A stretch of DNA of 64,000 nt from CAJCIS01 sp965276755 (GTDB lineage Bacteria; Pseudomonadota; Alphaproteobacteria; Acetobacterales; Acetobacteraceae). The DNA is taken from NCBI GenBank assembly GCA_965276755.1, contig OZ255625.1, forward strand, positions 806,001 through 870,000, given 5' to 3'. Position numbers and translations under genes: made by a program. Shown here piece after piece: positions 1-8,700 of this stretch. The notes under the pieces were generated by a model. That model worked only from the letters and a program-made list of their open reading frames with translations. It was not told where the DNA came from and did not search any database. Within the stretch, counting starts at the first letter, position 1, and every line of letters starts with the position of its first letter.

Positions 1-503
1 TGCCGGTGCAGTTGGGCGGCGGCGTTCGCAGCATGGAAGATGTGGCCACCTGGCTGGAGGCAGGCATGGCGCGCGTGATCCTGGGGAGTGCCGCGGTGCG
101 CGAGCCCGATCTGTTGCGCGCGGCGTGCCGGCAATACCCGGGCCGCGTGGCTGTGGGGATCGATGCGCGCGACGGCGTGGTGGCAACAGATGGCTGGGCG
201 CAGAGCGGGGGCATGACCGCGGTCGAACTGGCCCTGCGCGTCGAACAGGATGGTGCAGCCGCAATCATCTATACCGAAATTGCGCGGGACGGCATGCTCG
301 GCGGCAATGACATCGATGCCACACTGGCGCTCGCCGCCGCCGTTTCCACGCCGGTGATTGCCAGTGGCGGGATCGGCACGCCGGCGCATCTGCGTGCCCT
401 GGCCCGGCAAGGCGAAGGGATGCTGGAAGGCGTTGTGCTGGGGCGAGCGCTCTATGACGGGCGGCTGAGCCTGCCGGAAGCCTTGCGCATCGCGGCGGAA
501 TAG
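1..503 (+). CDS. hisA: HisA, phosphoribosylformimino-AICAR isomerase (3' part)
   Basis: About 167 C-terminal residues of the (beta/alpha)8 isomerase that opens the ribose of ProFAR to PRFAR in histidine biosynthesis. The frame is already open at base 3, where the residues PVQLGGGVRS are encoded; a GTG at position 6 is internal, so the true start lies outside the window. Visible family signatures are the GGG-VRS phosphate loop near the left edge, GIDARDG with the mid-barrel aspartate, the TEIARDGML segment, and the C-terminal IASGGIGTPAHL phosphate-binding loop. Full HisA is about 240 residues, so roughly 70 residues are missing. HisF has a similar fold, but this version of the loops, with DARDG-VATDGW, fits HisA. 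The next gene downstream is not a his gene, so any his operon ends here. Confidence 0.93.
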   Translation, partial: PVQLGGGVRSMEDVATWLEAGMARVILGSAAVREPDLLRAACRQYPGRVAVGIDARDGVVATDGWAQSGGMTAVELALRVEQDGAAAIIYTEIARDGMLGGNDIDATLALAAAVSTPVIASGGIGTPAHLRALARQGEGMLEGVVLGRALYDGRLSLPEALRIAAE

Positions 504-519
504 GGGGACACGTCGGGCC

Positions 520-1080
520 ATGAGTGAGACGCTGGAACAGCACGAACATGCCAAGGAAGCCGCCGAAGGCGGACGCCTCTACAGCGCGCTGCTGATCGCA
601 GCACTTGCGGCCGGTCTGGCCTTTGTCGAGCAGGGCGCGCAGCACGCGCAGACGAAGATGAACCAGAGCTCGATCGCCGCGGCCGATCTTTGGGCGCAAT
701 ACCAGGCCAAGTCGATCCGCGCCAACGAGGCAAAGGACATGGCGTCCGTCGTCGAGGTCACCGCACCGGCAGGCCCGGCGCGCGATGCGGCAGTTGCCGG
801 CCTTCGGCATGACGCGGACCATTTCGAGAAGGACACCAAGGGCGGCAAGGCGGCGATTGCCGAACAGGCGCACGCCGATGAAGAACGCCGCGATCGCGCG
901 CATGAGCACCTCGAGGCCTATGATAATGCCGCGGCCGCACTGCAATTGGCGATCGTTCTGACCACGGCGTCAGTGATCACGAGTTCGTCGATGCTGACGA
1001 TCATTGGCTTGTTGCTGGGAATTGCCGGTGCCGCGCTTGGCATTCTGGGGCTGGTCCGGCCGGAATGGGCGGCTTGGTAG
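520..1080 (+). CDS. DUF4337 family membrane protein
   Basis: A 186-residue protein starting 16 bases after hisA. The N-terminus is acidic (MSETLEQHEHAKEAAEG), followed by a hydrophobic segment at about residues 22-38, a central polar helical region (about 45-140) containing AADLWAQYQAKSIR, and a second hydrophobic hairpin at about 140-180. The motif that places aromatic residues in DLWAQYQAK-R after the first membrane segment is typical of DUF4337 proteins, whose function is unknown. The family usually has this length and topology, suggesting a cytoplasmic or periplasmic coiled domain held by membrane segments at each end. The close spacing to hisA suggests co-transcription, but no functional link is apparent. 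A family A palindromic repeat follows about 35 bases after the stop. Confidence 0.75.
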   Translation: MSETLEQHEHAKEAAEGGRLYSALLIAALAAGLAFVEQGAQHAQTKMNQSSIAAADLWAQYQAKSIRANEAKDMASVVEVTAPAGPARDAAVAGLRHDADHFEKDTKGGKAAIAEQAHADEERRDRAHEHLEAYDNAAAALQLAIVLTTASVITSSSMLTIIGLLLGIAGAALGILGLVRPEWAAW

Positions 1081-1115
1081 CGTGAAGCCAAGACGGGGCG
1101 CCGCCTTAAATAAAT

Positions 1116-1152
1116 GACGGGGGGTCTGGGGGGGATGGCACATCTCCTCCAG
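1116..1152 (+). repeat. Family A palindromic repeat, copy A1
   Basis: Begins GACGGGGGGTCTG and folds into a stem whose top is GATG-GCA-CATC, with G/C runs beneath, then CTCCAG. It lies between the DUF4337 gene and the first sulfotransferase gene. It is identical in layout to the copies at 22706, 31426 and 39983. It could act as a terminator or RNA-stabilising hairpin, but no U-tract is strict (TCTTTCTG follows). Confidence 0.85.
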
Positions 1153-1191
1153 TCTTTCTGATCCACGCAAGACCGAAACGGAACACGATTC

Positions 1192-2028
1192 ATGGACCTC
1201 AACGATTTATTCGCCGGCAATTTTGAAAAATACTTCGCCGATGCCCACGCCGGAACGCCGTTGTGGTTTTTCGTGCACGTGCCCAAGACCGCCGGCAGTT
1301 CGCTGAATGGCGAGATGGTGCCATCTCTGTTTCCGAACCATCACATTTACATCGACTACAGCAAGCTCGATCCGAGCGAGGTCGATCAGAGCTATGAGGC
1401 TCTGTTCGACAAGAGCGTCAACCGCTTCATCGAACTCGCGCAGGCCAAGCGCTACCGCTATTGCACGGGCCACATCAACGCGGCCCAGCTCGATCGCATC
1501 GTCAGCGAGGTACCCGACGTGCGGCCGTTCACGCTGCTGCGCGATCCGGTGCGCCGCTTCGTCTCCGATTTCCGCTACCAGCGCTCGCCCTTGCACCCAG
1601 GATGGGAGCAATTCCATGCGGCCTATCCCACGATCGAGGATTACCTCCGCGTCGAGGGCGACTGGAACAAAACGGCGACCAGCCTGCTGCCGAACGATTT
1701 GCGCGTATCGGGCGATGTGGAGGCGTGCGTGGATTGGCTGATCGGCACGTATCGCTTCATCGGCGTGCAGGAACTCTATGCAACGTCGCTGCACGCGCTG
1801 ACCTGGTTTGCCAAGAAGCCGAAATTCTCCAAGGTGCGCAAGCGCATCAACGATCCGACGCCGGAAACCGACGTGCCGTTGAGCGATGCGCTGCTGGAGG
1901 AAATCCGCGCGTGCAATGCGATGGATATCGCGCTGTATGACGCAATCGCGCCGCGGTTCACGGCGGTTGCCGACGATCTGGCGGCTTACCTGGATCGCGT
2001 GGCGCCTCGGCCGGCCCTGGTGGTGTGA
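1192..2028 (+). CDS. Sulfotransferase family 2-type protein
   Basis: A 278-residue protein resembling PAPS-dependent carbohydrate sulfotransferases. The 5'-phosphosulfate loop is FVHVPKTAGSS at about residues 26-36, and the 3'-phosphate motif is RDPVRRFVSDFRYQRS at about 115-130. Such enzymes transfer sulfate from PAPS to sugar hydroxyls, usually on envelope or exported glycans. No signal peptide or membrane segment is visible, so it is probably cytoplasmic. It is a clear paralogue of the minus-strand gene at 3348-4157: the N-terminal pattern (L-F-FD-YFA then PLW-FVHVPKTAGSS) and the RDP/RNP region align. It starts with ATG 40 bases after repeat A1, and no strong ribosome-binding site is seen. 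The acceptor cannot be told from the sequence; the giant glycosyltransferase nearby suggests a surface polysaccharide. Confidence 0.8.
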   Translation: MDLNDLFAGNFEKYFADAHAGTPLWFFVHVPKTAGSSLNGEMVPSLFPNHHIYIDYSKLDPSEVDQSYEALFDKSVNRFIELAQAKRYRYCTGHINAAQLDRIVSEVPDVRPFTLLRDPVRRFVSDFRYQRSPLHPGWEQFHAAYPTIEDYLRVEGDWNKTATSLLPNDLRVSGDVEACVDWLIGTYRFIGVQELYATSLHALTWFAKKPKFSKVRKRINDPTPETDVPLSDALLEEIRACNAMDIALYDAIAPRFTAVADDLAAYLDRVAPRPALVV

Positions 2029-2354
2029 GGCGCGCATCCAGGCGCTTCTTCCGAATGCTGCGCGGATAAGGGCGTGCTTCCCAGCCTCTTCACCGCTCTA
2101 TGCCAGGCTGCGGCGAGTTCAACGCGCCGGCGTCACAGCAAGCCGCAATCCAGGGCTGCACGACCGACGTTAGCCGTATGCCACTTGATTGCTTCGGCCA
2201 AGCGGCCTCGCCGTGAGGACTGGCGCGGACGGCAGAAAGCAAGCCGCGCAGCTTCATCAATCGAGCGCGGCAAACCATGCGACGAAAGGCGCCGGACGGC
2301 GAGACCGACCCTTTCGGCCTCGCCCCACCGGGGCGGTCAGCTTCTACCCAGCCC
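2029..2354. other. Intergenic region without a recognised gene
   Basis: About 325 bases between the sulfotransferase stop and a convergent small gene. Short overlapping reading frames exist but have no recognisable protein signature and no ribosome-binding site. A short GC palindrome (CGCCCC-ACC-GGGGCG, near 2322-2336) could terminate the sulfotransferase transcript. Nothing else stands out. Confidence 0.5.
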
Positions 2355-2702
2355 TCAATACTGGGTCTGGGATACGACCTGCACCAACGTTTCCTGCCAG
2401 CCGGGCACGCCATTCACGCACGAATTGTCGCCCGATTTGTTGCAAATCGCCCGCATCTGAATGGCCAGATGGTCGGCGTAGCTCTCCTGGCTTTGAATCA
2501 CGGCAGTGTTGGTCCAAATTTCCATGTAGCCCTGGGCATTCGGCCCGACGCTCATGATCGAGGCGTAATAGCCCAGCCCGATGATGCCATGCTGGGTCTC
2601 CACCTGACCGATGAACACCGGCGCGGAATTAAATTGCAGGCCGGCCGCCATGGCGGGAGCTGCGGACAGTAAAATAGCCGCGGCGAGAGCAAAGCGTTTC
2701 AC
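2355..2702 (-). CDS. Small secreted protein of unknown function
   Basis: A 115-residue protein with a GTG start at 2702, chosen because GGAG lies 6 bases upstream and the resulting N-terminus MKRFALAAAILLSAAPAMA is a classic Sec signal peptide, cut after AMA. The frame stays open further upstream, but that part reads as non-coding. The mature domain is about 95 residues with two cysteines (ICNKSGDNSCVNG) that could form a disulfide, and aromatic-rich strands (GLGYYASIMSVG, GYMEIWTN). No known family is recognised. It is probably periplasmic or exported. The gene is monocistronic and convergent with the first sulfotransferase gene. Confidence that it is a real gene is good; its function is unknown. 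Confidence 0.65.
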   Translation of the reverse strand: MKRFALAAAILLSAAPAMAAGLQFNSAPVFIGQVETQHGIIGLGYYASIMSVGPNAQGYMEIWTNTAVIQSQESYADHLAIQMRAICNKSGDNSCVNGVPGWQETLVQVVSQTQY

Positions 2703-3347
2703 GTAAATCTCCTTCGTAATTCCAGCGGAATGGCTGGAAGAGGGCGGCACGGGACCGCCCTCTTTCAATCATTCCTGTCCTCTGCAGTGGCCCGACACAG
2801 GTTGCATTCCAGACTGGGCGAGTGAGGAAGGCTTTCGGGGGGTGTCCTCACGAGCGACAAGGACGCTGTCTGGCACAGCATCGCTGTTACTCCGTCGATC
2901 AACACCTTGTCCTTGGCCTAGCCGCTACCTACCCCTCTTGATGCTCTCACAGCCCCACACGCCTCCGCCTGCGAGTATTTTCGTCCCCTCACTTCAACTT
3001 GCAATTGCATAAGCCAGGTTCTGAAGCCCTCTATGGCATAAATGGCCGCTTCAAGATAGTCGCGCGCTCATAAACTTATGCGCCAGATTCGGGATCAACG
3101 TCACGCCTCCGACAGGCACGAATGTCTTTATAGGCGCACATGCTGGGTGGATTGTATCAAATTCTGCGCCAAGGCGTATCATCACGTCACTAGCCTCTCG
3201 ATCCGTGCCCTGGATCAGACCCAGGCACTCCAAGCCCATAGCACACGCTGAAAAGGCTGCGGGAGCAGAGCCTGCCCGCGCCGTGCAAAGCCGAGGACAG
3301 GGTCTTCGCGACTGCCCCGCCTGAATAGACCATTTTGTGCCTGCTTC
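2703..3347. other. Long intergenic region with a leader hairpin
   Basis: About 645 bases with a visibly lower GC content than the flanking genes. Directly upstream of the small secreted gene, positions 2739-2763 form a perfect 9-bp stem (AGAGGGCGG / CCGCCCTCT, loop of 7) followed on the plus strand by TTTC. For the minus-strand gene it lies in the 5' leader; read on the plus strand it resembles a terminator. Frames of 60-75 codons at 3051-3411 on the minus strand have no recognised domain. Nothing else can be supported. Confidence 0.5.
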
Positions 3348-4157
3348 CTACGCCGCCGCGCGCGCACGTTGGGTCAAATAGGCACGCAGATCGTCGCGAA
3401 TGCCGCGCCACTTGTTGGTAAAGGCGGTGACGATCGCGATATCGACCGCGTTGAGGCGCCGCAACTCGGCGTCCTCGGCCGGGCTCAGCGTGACCTTGTT
3501 GTCTTCGGATTCCGGGTTGACGCGAACGCGGGCTTCGGCGATGCGCGGATGGCCCATCAGCGTGGTCAGCGCGCGCAGGCAGAGCGGGTACATTTCCTGC
3601 AGACCGATAAAGGCGTAATTGTTCATCACGTAATCGACCGCGCCATCGTTATCGCCAGCCATCACCATCGGGCGGGGCACGAGCGCCAGTGCGGTCTTGT
3701 TGTGCACGAATGGCCGCGCGACGTAGGTGGCAAAATCGGGCGTCTTGGCAATGAAGCCGGCACGGGCAACGTTCATGTCCGAGCGCTGGTAACGGTAGTC
3801 CGAGATGATGCGCGCAATCGGGTTGCGCAGCATGGAATAGCAACGCAGTTCGGGAATGGCCGGGCGCATGGTTTCGGTATGGCGCGCGAGCACGTGGCCG
3901 CTGGCAAATCGATAGTGCCGCTCGTGGTGATTGGCGATGAAGCGTTGCACGGCCTCATCCATCAGGACCTGATAGGGTTTTGTGGTGTCCTTGTAGTCGA
4001 TTTCGATGTTGGCTGCGGGTTTATGGATCTGCTCCATTTCGGCCTGCATGGAGCTGCCGGCGGTCTTGGGCACGTGCACGAACAGCCAGAGCGGATCGCC
4101 CTGCCCTGCCTCGGCGAAATAGCCGTCGAAATCGGCTGCGAATAATTTTGCAAGCAC
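3348..4157 (-). CDS. Sulfotransferase family 2-type protein (paralogue)
   Basis: A 269-residue paralogue of the gene at 1192-2028. The GTG start at 4157 has GGAG nine bases upstream. The PAPS 5'-phosphosulfate loop is LFVHVPKTAGSSM at about residues 24-37, and the second motif is MLRNPIARIISDYRYQRS at about 112-130, where RNP replaces the RDP of its paralogue. The C-terminal third (ARVRVNPESEDNKVTLSPAEDAELRRLNAVDIAIV) is also conserved between the two. It probably modifies the same class of glycan. The pair lie about 1.3 kb apart on opposite strands, so this is not a simple tandem duplication. It is transcribed in the same direction as the larger sulfotransferase at 4315, but a family C repeat doublet lies between them. 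Confidence 0.8.
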   Translation of the reverse strand: MLAKLFAADFDGYFAEAGQGDPLWLFVHVPKTAGSSMQAEMEQIHKPAANIEIDYKDTTKPYQVLMDEAVQRFIANHHERHYRFASGHVLARHTETMRPAIPELRCYSMLRNPIARIISDYRYQRSDMNVARAGFIAKTPDFATYVARPFVHNKTALALVPRPMVMAGDNDGAVDYVMNNYAFIGLQEMYPLCLRALTTLMGHPRIAEARVRVNPESEDNKVTLSPAEDAELRRLNAVDIAIVTAFTNKWRGIRDDLRAYLTQRARAAA

Positions 4158-4177
4158 CGAACGATCTCCGTCAGTTA

Positions 4178-4280
4178 AGGAAGTTCTTCTTTTTTGAAAA
4201 AAAGAAGCAAAAAACTCTTGCTCATTTGCACGGGGCTAACTGACAAAAGTTTTTTGGTTCTTTTTTTCAAAAAAGAACAT
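4178..4280. repeat. Family C inverted doublet (A/T-rich palindromes)
   Basis: Two copies of an A/T-rich palindrome, AGTTCTTCTTTTTTG-AAAAAAAGAAGC and its inverse GGTTCTTTTTTTCAAAAAAGAAC, separated by about 30 bases. Related copies are at 10581, 19521 and 33338. The doublet fills the gap between two minus-strand sulfotransferase genes. It could terminate transcription in either direction because both arms have T-runs, but the stems are AT-rich, so a mobile repeat is equally possible. Confidence 0.7.
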
Positions 4281-4314
4281 CCTTCACTTCTTACCACCAA
4301 CACTTTGCCCCCTG

Positions 4315-5583
4315 CTAGACTACATCGTAGCCGAAGGTCGTCAAAAAGTCCCCCCATTCCTGCGCGCAGCGGGCGCGCAGCGCCTCGCCCAGATTGCTGC
4401 GCCAGCGCCCGACCGACGCTCCCGGGGAAATCGACGTGCCGTGGCTGCGAAAGACCTCGCCCGGCCGCGCCCCGCCTTCAGGTTGGACCGCGGTATCCAG
4501 AAAGGCGGATAAGGCGGCAAAGCAGGTCGGGTCGTCTGCCACCATGTCCTCGTATTTGAGAATGTGCGTGTCCGGCTGGGCCTGCGCGCGAATGGCCAGC
4601 AACTGGCGGCAGGCATGAGTAAGCTGGGAAAACGCCTTTTCCGGCGGGCTGGAAAAATAGGCCATGTGCGAGCACAGCACGTCGCGAGGGTCGCGTACGA
4701 TGACCAGCTCACGCATCTGCGGGAACACGCGCCTGGTAAAGGCGCGCGTGGGCGCGTGCAAATTGTTGCCTTTCTCGGCGAAGTAGCGGGCACCCGGCTT
4801 GGCTTTGTCCCGCGCGAGGCGGGTGTAATATTCGCCCACCATATCGCGCGCAAAGGCGAGCGCGCGGTCGGGCGCATAAGTCTGGAAGTAATCCAGCAAC
4901 GTAGCGCGGTCGTGGAAGGCGGGCATGTATTGTGGTGCGTGAAATGGATTGAAGCCGATATGGAAGCCATCGCCCTCAAGGCGGTCGGGATGGGTCGAAC
5001 GCTCCAGGTCCGCGGGTGCGGTGAGCACGCCGAAGGCGGCACTGTAATAGGACAGCAGACGCAGCTCGTAGGGGACGAGTTCGGCGGCCACGATCGCGGG
5101 CGACCTGGCCAGCAGGCCCATCATCAGGGTGGTGCCGGAGCGGCCCGGCGCGGTGACCAATATGGGCATCAGATCCTGTGGCAGCGCGGGCGCGCGGGTG
5201 GCACGCCTGGCGCGTTTGGGCGGGGCTGCCACCGGTGGCGGGACGGGCAGTGCCGCCGGCACAGGTGGGCGCATTTCGGCAAGCGGTGGCAGGCGGCGCT
5301 CGCCGTTTGGCAGGCGCGCGCCGTCCTCGGCAAAGCGGACCAGGATCATGTGCTCGGTGCCGGGATCGAGCGGCTCGGGAAATTCGAAGGAAAATCCGTG
5401 ACGCCCATCGCCGTAGCGGCCCAGGCTTTCCAGGTCGCGCCGCAGCCGGTCAGCAATCGCCTGCCCGAGTTGCACGCCATCAACGGCAACCAGCACGGTC
5501 AGGCGATCGTGCGGCCGATCCGAGTCCGCGGCCCAGCCCGCAACGGCGCGGCGCGTGATGGCATCGACGTGTCCACCGCGCAT
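4315..5583 (-). CDS. Sulfotransferase with N-terminal GWA-type module
   Basis: A 422-residue protein in two parts. Residues about 1-85 form a small all-beta module (DAITRRAVAGWAAD, VLVAVDGVQLGQAIAD, GDGRHGFSFEFPEPL), related to the four repeated modules of the neighbouring giant glycosyltransferase. A proline/alanine-rich linker follows (about 95-135), then a sulfotransferase domain beginning MPILVTAPGRSGTTLMMGLL at about 139-158, the PAPS-binding P-loop. Downstream are IVRDPRDVLCSHMAYF (the 3'-phosphate motif) and LKYEDMVAD, typical of the Sulfotransfer_3 group. The ATG at 5583 is preferred over a GTG at 5637 because AGGAGG lies just upstream, although only 2 bases away, and because the extra 18 residues are arginine/proline-rich and unlike the family. 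It is divergent from the giant glycosyltransferase, suggesting a shared glycan pathway. Confidence 0.8.
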   Translation of the reverse strand: MRGGHVDAITRRAVAGWAADSDRPHDRLTVLVAVDGVQLGQAIADRLRRDLESLGRYGDGRHGFSFEFPEPLDPGTEHMILVRFAEDGARLPNGERRLPPLAEMRPPVPAALPVPPPVAAPPKRARRATRAPALPQDLMPILVTAPGRSGTTLMMGLLARSPAIVAAELVPYELRLLSYYSAAFGVLTAPADLERSTHPDRLEGDGFHIGFNPFHAPQYMPAFHDRATLLDYFQTYAPDRALAFARDMVGEYYTRLARDKAKPGARYFAEKGNNLHAPTRAFTRRVFPQMRELVIVRDPRDVLCSHMAYFSSPPEKAFSQLTHACRQLLAIRAQAQPDTHILKYEDMVADDPTCFAALSAFLDTAVQPEGGARPGEVFRSHGTSISPGASVGRWRSNLGEALRARCAQEWGDFLTTFGYDVV

Positions 5584-5739
5584 GCCCTCCTGTCGTGGCC
5601 TCCGTCTGAATGGGTGCAGGGCGCTGCCGGGGCGCACACGCGGTTATGCGTTTCTTTCAGGAGGCGCGCGCAATCGTCAAGCGCGGCTTGGCCTTCCGGC
5701 GTTCTTGCACGGCTCACTCTCTGAAAGGTAAGGACGGGC

Positions 5740-8700
5740 ATGTGCGCCGATGTCCCGGATCGCGATAGCTCACGGCCTGCGCGCATACCTTCCCGATCGC
5801 GGCTGAGTCCCGCGCGCTCGGCCGCGCAGAACACGGCATCAGCGAGCGCCCCGGAAAGCGCCGCCCGGGTGCCCTTTCGCAGCCAGATGCCGCCCCCGCC
5901 GGCGAGCGCCGCACCGGCAGCCGAGTTCACCTTCTCGCCCCAGACGCATGGTCCGGGGAGCGATCGCGACGTGCTGATGGGCTACCAGGTCTTCCTCGGA
6001 CGTGACCCGGAAAACTCCTTTGTGATCGCCGAAGCCAAGTCCAACCCGCTGCAGGGTTTTCTGACGGGCCTGATGCTGTCGGGCGAATTCCAGGCCGCGG
6101 TGCCCCAGGCCCTGGCGCGCGGCACGCCCATGCCGCACGAGCGCAGCGGCACGAAACCCACGCCAGAGCAGATCGCCTGGCTAGCCGGGCTGGTGCCCGC
6201 CGCGTCCGTAGCGCAGGCGGGCGACTGGCGCGCTTTCTGGACGGGGCTGCTGGCGCTGCCGGGCTTCCCCGGCGTGGCCGCAGCACCTGCCGCCCCCGCA
6301 ACACCTGCCCAAATTGCCGCCGATGCGGGCTTCATCCTGATCACACTGGACCAGCCCAAGCCGGGCGAGAAGCTGCACCCAGGTGCTGCGATCCAGGGCG
6401 CGGGCTGGGCGATTGCGCCCGAGGACATTGCCGAAATTCGCGTGACTCTCGATGATGCCGTCCTGGGCTATGCGCGCTACGGCCTGCCGCGTCCGGATGT
6501 GGCACGCAATTTCCCGCATTATCGCCACGTCGATCATTGCGGCTTCAGCTTTTCCGCCCAGGTGCCGGCGGAAGCGGTGATCACGTCCGACAGCCAGATC
6601 GGCATCGTGGTCAAGACCGTGGGCGGGCAGACTAACCGGCGCGGCGTGCGCGTGGCGCCGCCTGCCGGCGCGCCCGCACGCGCGAACTGGCCGATCCGGC
6701 TGTTCATGGAAGATGTGCGCATCGAGGCCGGCGGCGAGCTGAGGCTGCGGGGCTGGGGCTTGTCACAGGCAGGCGTTTCCCAAATCAGCGTTTTTCTTGG
6801 TGAAACGGCACTTGGGCGCGCGGAGCTGGGGCTCTCGCGACCCGACATCGCCGAGATCTACACCGATTATCCGCAGGCGGCATCCAGCGGCTTCGTCTTT
6901 GCGGCCAGTCTTGCGGGCCAGCCCGCGGGACCCGCTTCTATTCGCGTGCAACTCAGCGATGGCGCGGGCGAGAGCCGCCAGGTGATCGTGCCGGTCACCG
7001 TGCCCGCGGGTGCATCGCAGGCCGGGACTCCGGGCAGCGCGAGCAGCGAAAGCGGCCTACGCCTGCATTGCGATGGCGCGACACTTGGTGCGACTCGGGG
7101 CGATCGCGGCGTGGTGAGCATTACCGGCTGGGCCGTGGCACCCGGGCAAATCCGCGACATCGTGGCCATGCGCGGGCGCCGTACTCTGGCCGTGGGCACG
7201 CGCGGGCTGGCCCGGCCGGACGTGGCGCGCGACTATCCCCTCATTGCCGGCGGCGCGGATGCGGGTTTTGCCTTCAGCTTCACGCCCATGCCGCTGCTGG
7301 CCGCCGGCGAGCGGCTGAGCTTGCGGCTGCGCACCGCGGATGGCGAAAGCCTGACGCTGGAAACGCCGCTGCTGCCGGCGCACGCAATCGTGGCCGCGGC
7401 AGCGGCGCCCATCCGCACGCGGCTGGAGATCGATAAGCCCACTTTGGCCGGTGATGGTGCGCTGGAGCCGGTGCGCGGGGCATTGACGATCTCGGGCTGG
7501 GCAGTGGCGCCGGCCGGGATCGCCACGGTCTCCGTGCTGTGCGACGGCCAGGCCTGCGGGCAGGCCTATGTCGGCATGCGGCGGGAGGATATCGGCCGCG
7601 CCTATCCCGATTGCGCAGACAGCCTGCGCGCCGGTTGGGCACTGGTGCTGCCGCCCGGCGGCATCGGTGATGGCACGCACCAGTTCACGGTTCTGGCCAG
7701 CAGCCGGGACGGCGAGACGCAGACGCGCAGCTTCAACGTGACCGTCGAACCCGCCAATGACGTGCTGAGCGAGGCGGCGCCGCGCGCGCGCATGCCGCGC
7801 GCCGAGGAGGCTTTCGCGCGCGCAATATTGGAGGCGCATGGGTGTCAGCCGCTGTTCCGGGTGGCGGTTCTGCCGCCTCTTCCGGGCACGGCTGGCGAGG
7901 GGGACGAGGCCTGGCGGGTCAGCTTCGCCTCGTTGGCGCGGCAGGTTTACGCGGAATTTACGCTTGTTATCGGCGATGGCGTGGGCCTGGACGCGGCCAG
8001 CGCGACGCCCGGTTTGATGGTGCGGGGCAGGGCGTCTGCAAAAGGCAAGAAGAAGGGCGCTGCGCCCCCTGCCCATCCGGAATTGTTCATGGCGATCCAC
8101 GCCGGTGACGTGCTGGGATGCGATGCGCTGCTGGAAATGGCCGTGGCGTTCGCGATCAGTGGCGCTGATTTCATCTACGCCGATGAGCGGCGCCGGAATT
8201 TGGTGCACGACCGCGATGCGCCGTTCTACAAGCCGGACTGGTCGCCCGAATTGCTGCTGAACATGGATTATGTCGGCCGGCCCTGGTGCGCCTCGCAAGC
8301 GAGCATGGATCGGGCGGGACTGCGCACACTCGATGTCGTGCGCGCTTCCAGCTACGGGTTGGTCCTGCAATTGAGCGAGGCAGCGAGCCACATTCGCCAT
8401 ATCGATCGCGTGCTGGCGTCCACTGCGGTGGTGACCGACGCGGCAACAGGTGTCGCGGCCCTGCGCAAGACTGCGCGCCGCCGTGGATGGCTTGCCGCGC
8501 CGCAAGCCGGCGCCGTTGCGGGCACGTGGCGGCTCTGGCGCGACACTCCCTTTGCCGGCCTGGTCTCGATCATCATTCCCACCGCGGGAACCGGCGGGCT
8601 GGTGCGGCGCGCCATTGCCTCAATTCGCGAAACAACCACGCGCGAGCAGGTCGAGATTGTGGTGCTGGATAATGCGCCGGCGTCCGAGCGCGCGTTGAAG

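Noticed and set aside
3051..3411. Two minus-strand frames of 62 and 73 codons upstream of the small secreted gene.
   Set aside because: No ribosome-binding site, no signature; could be chance in a lower-GC gap.
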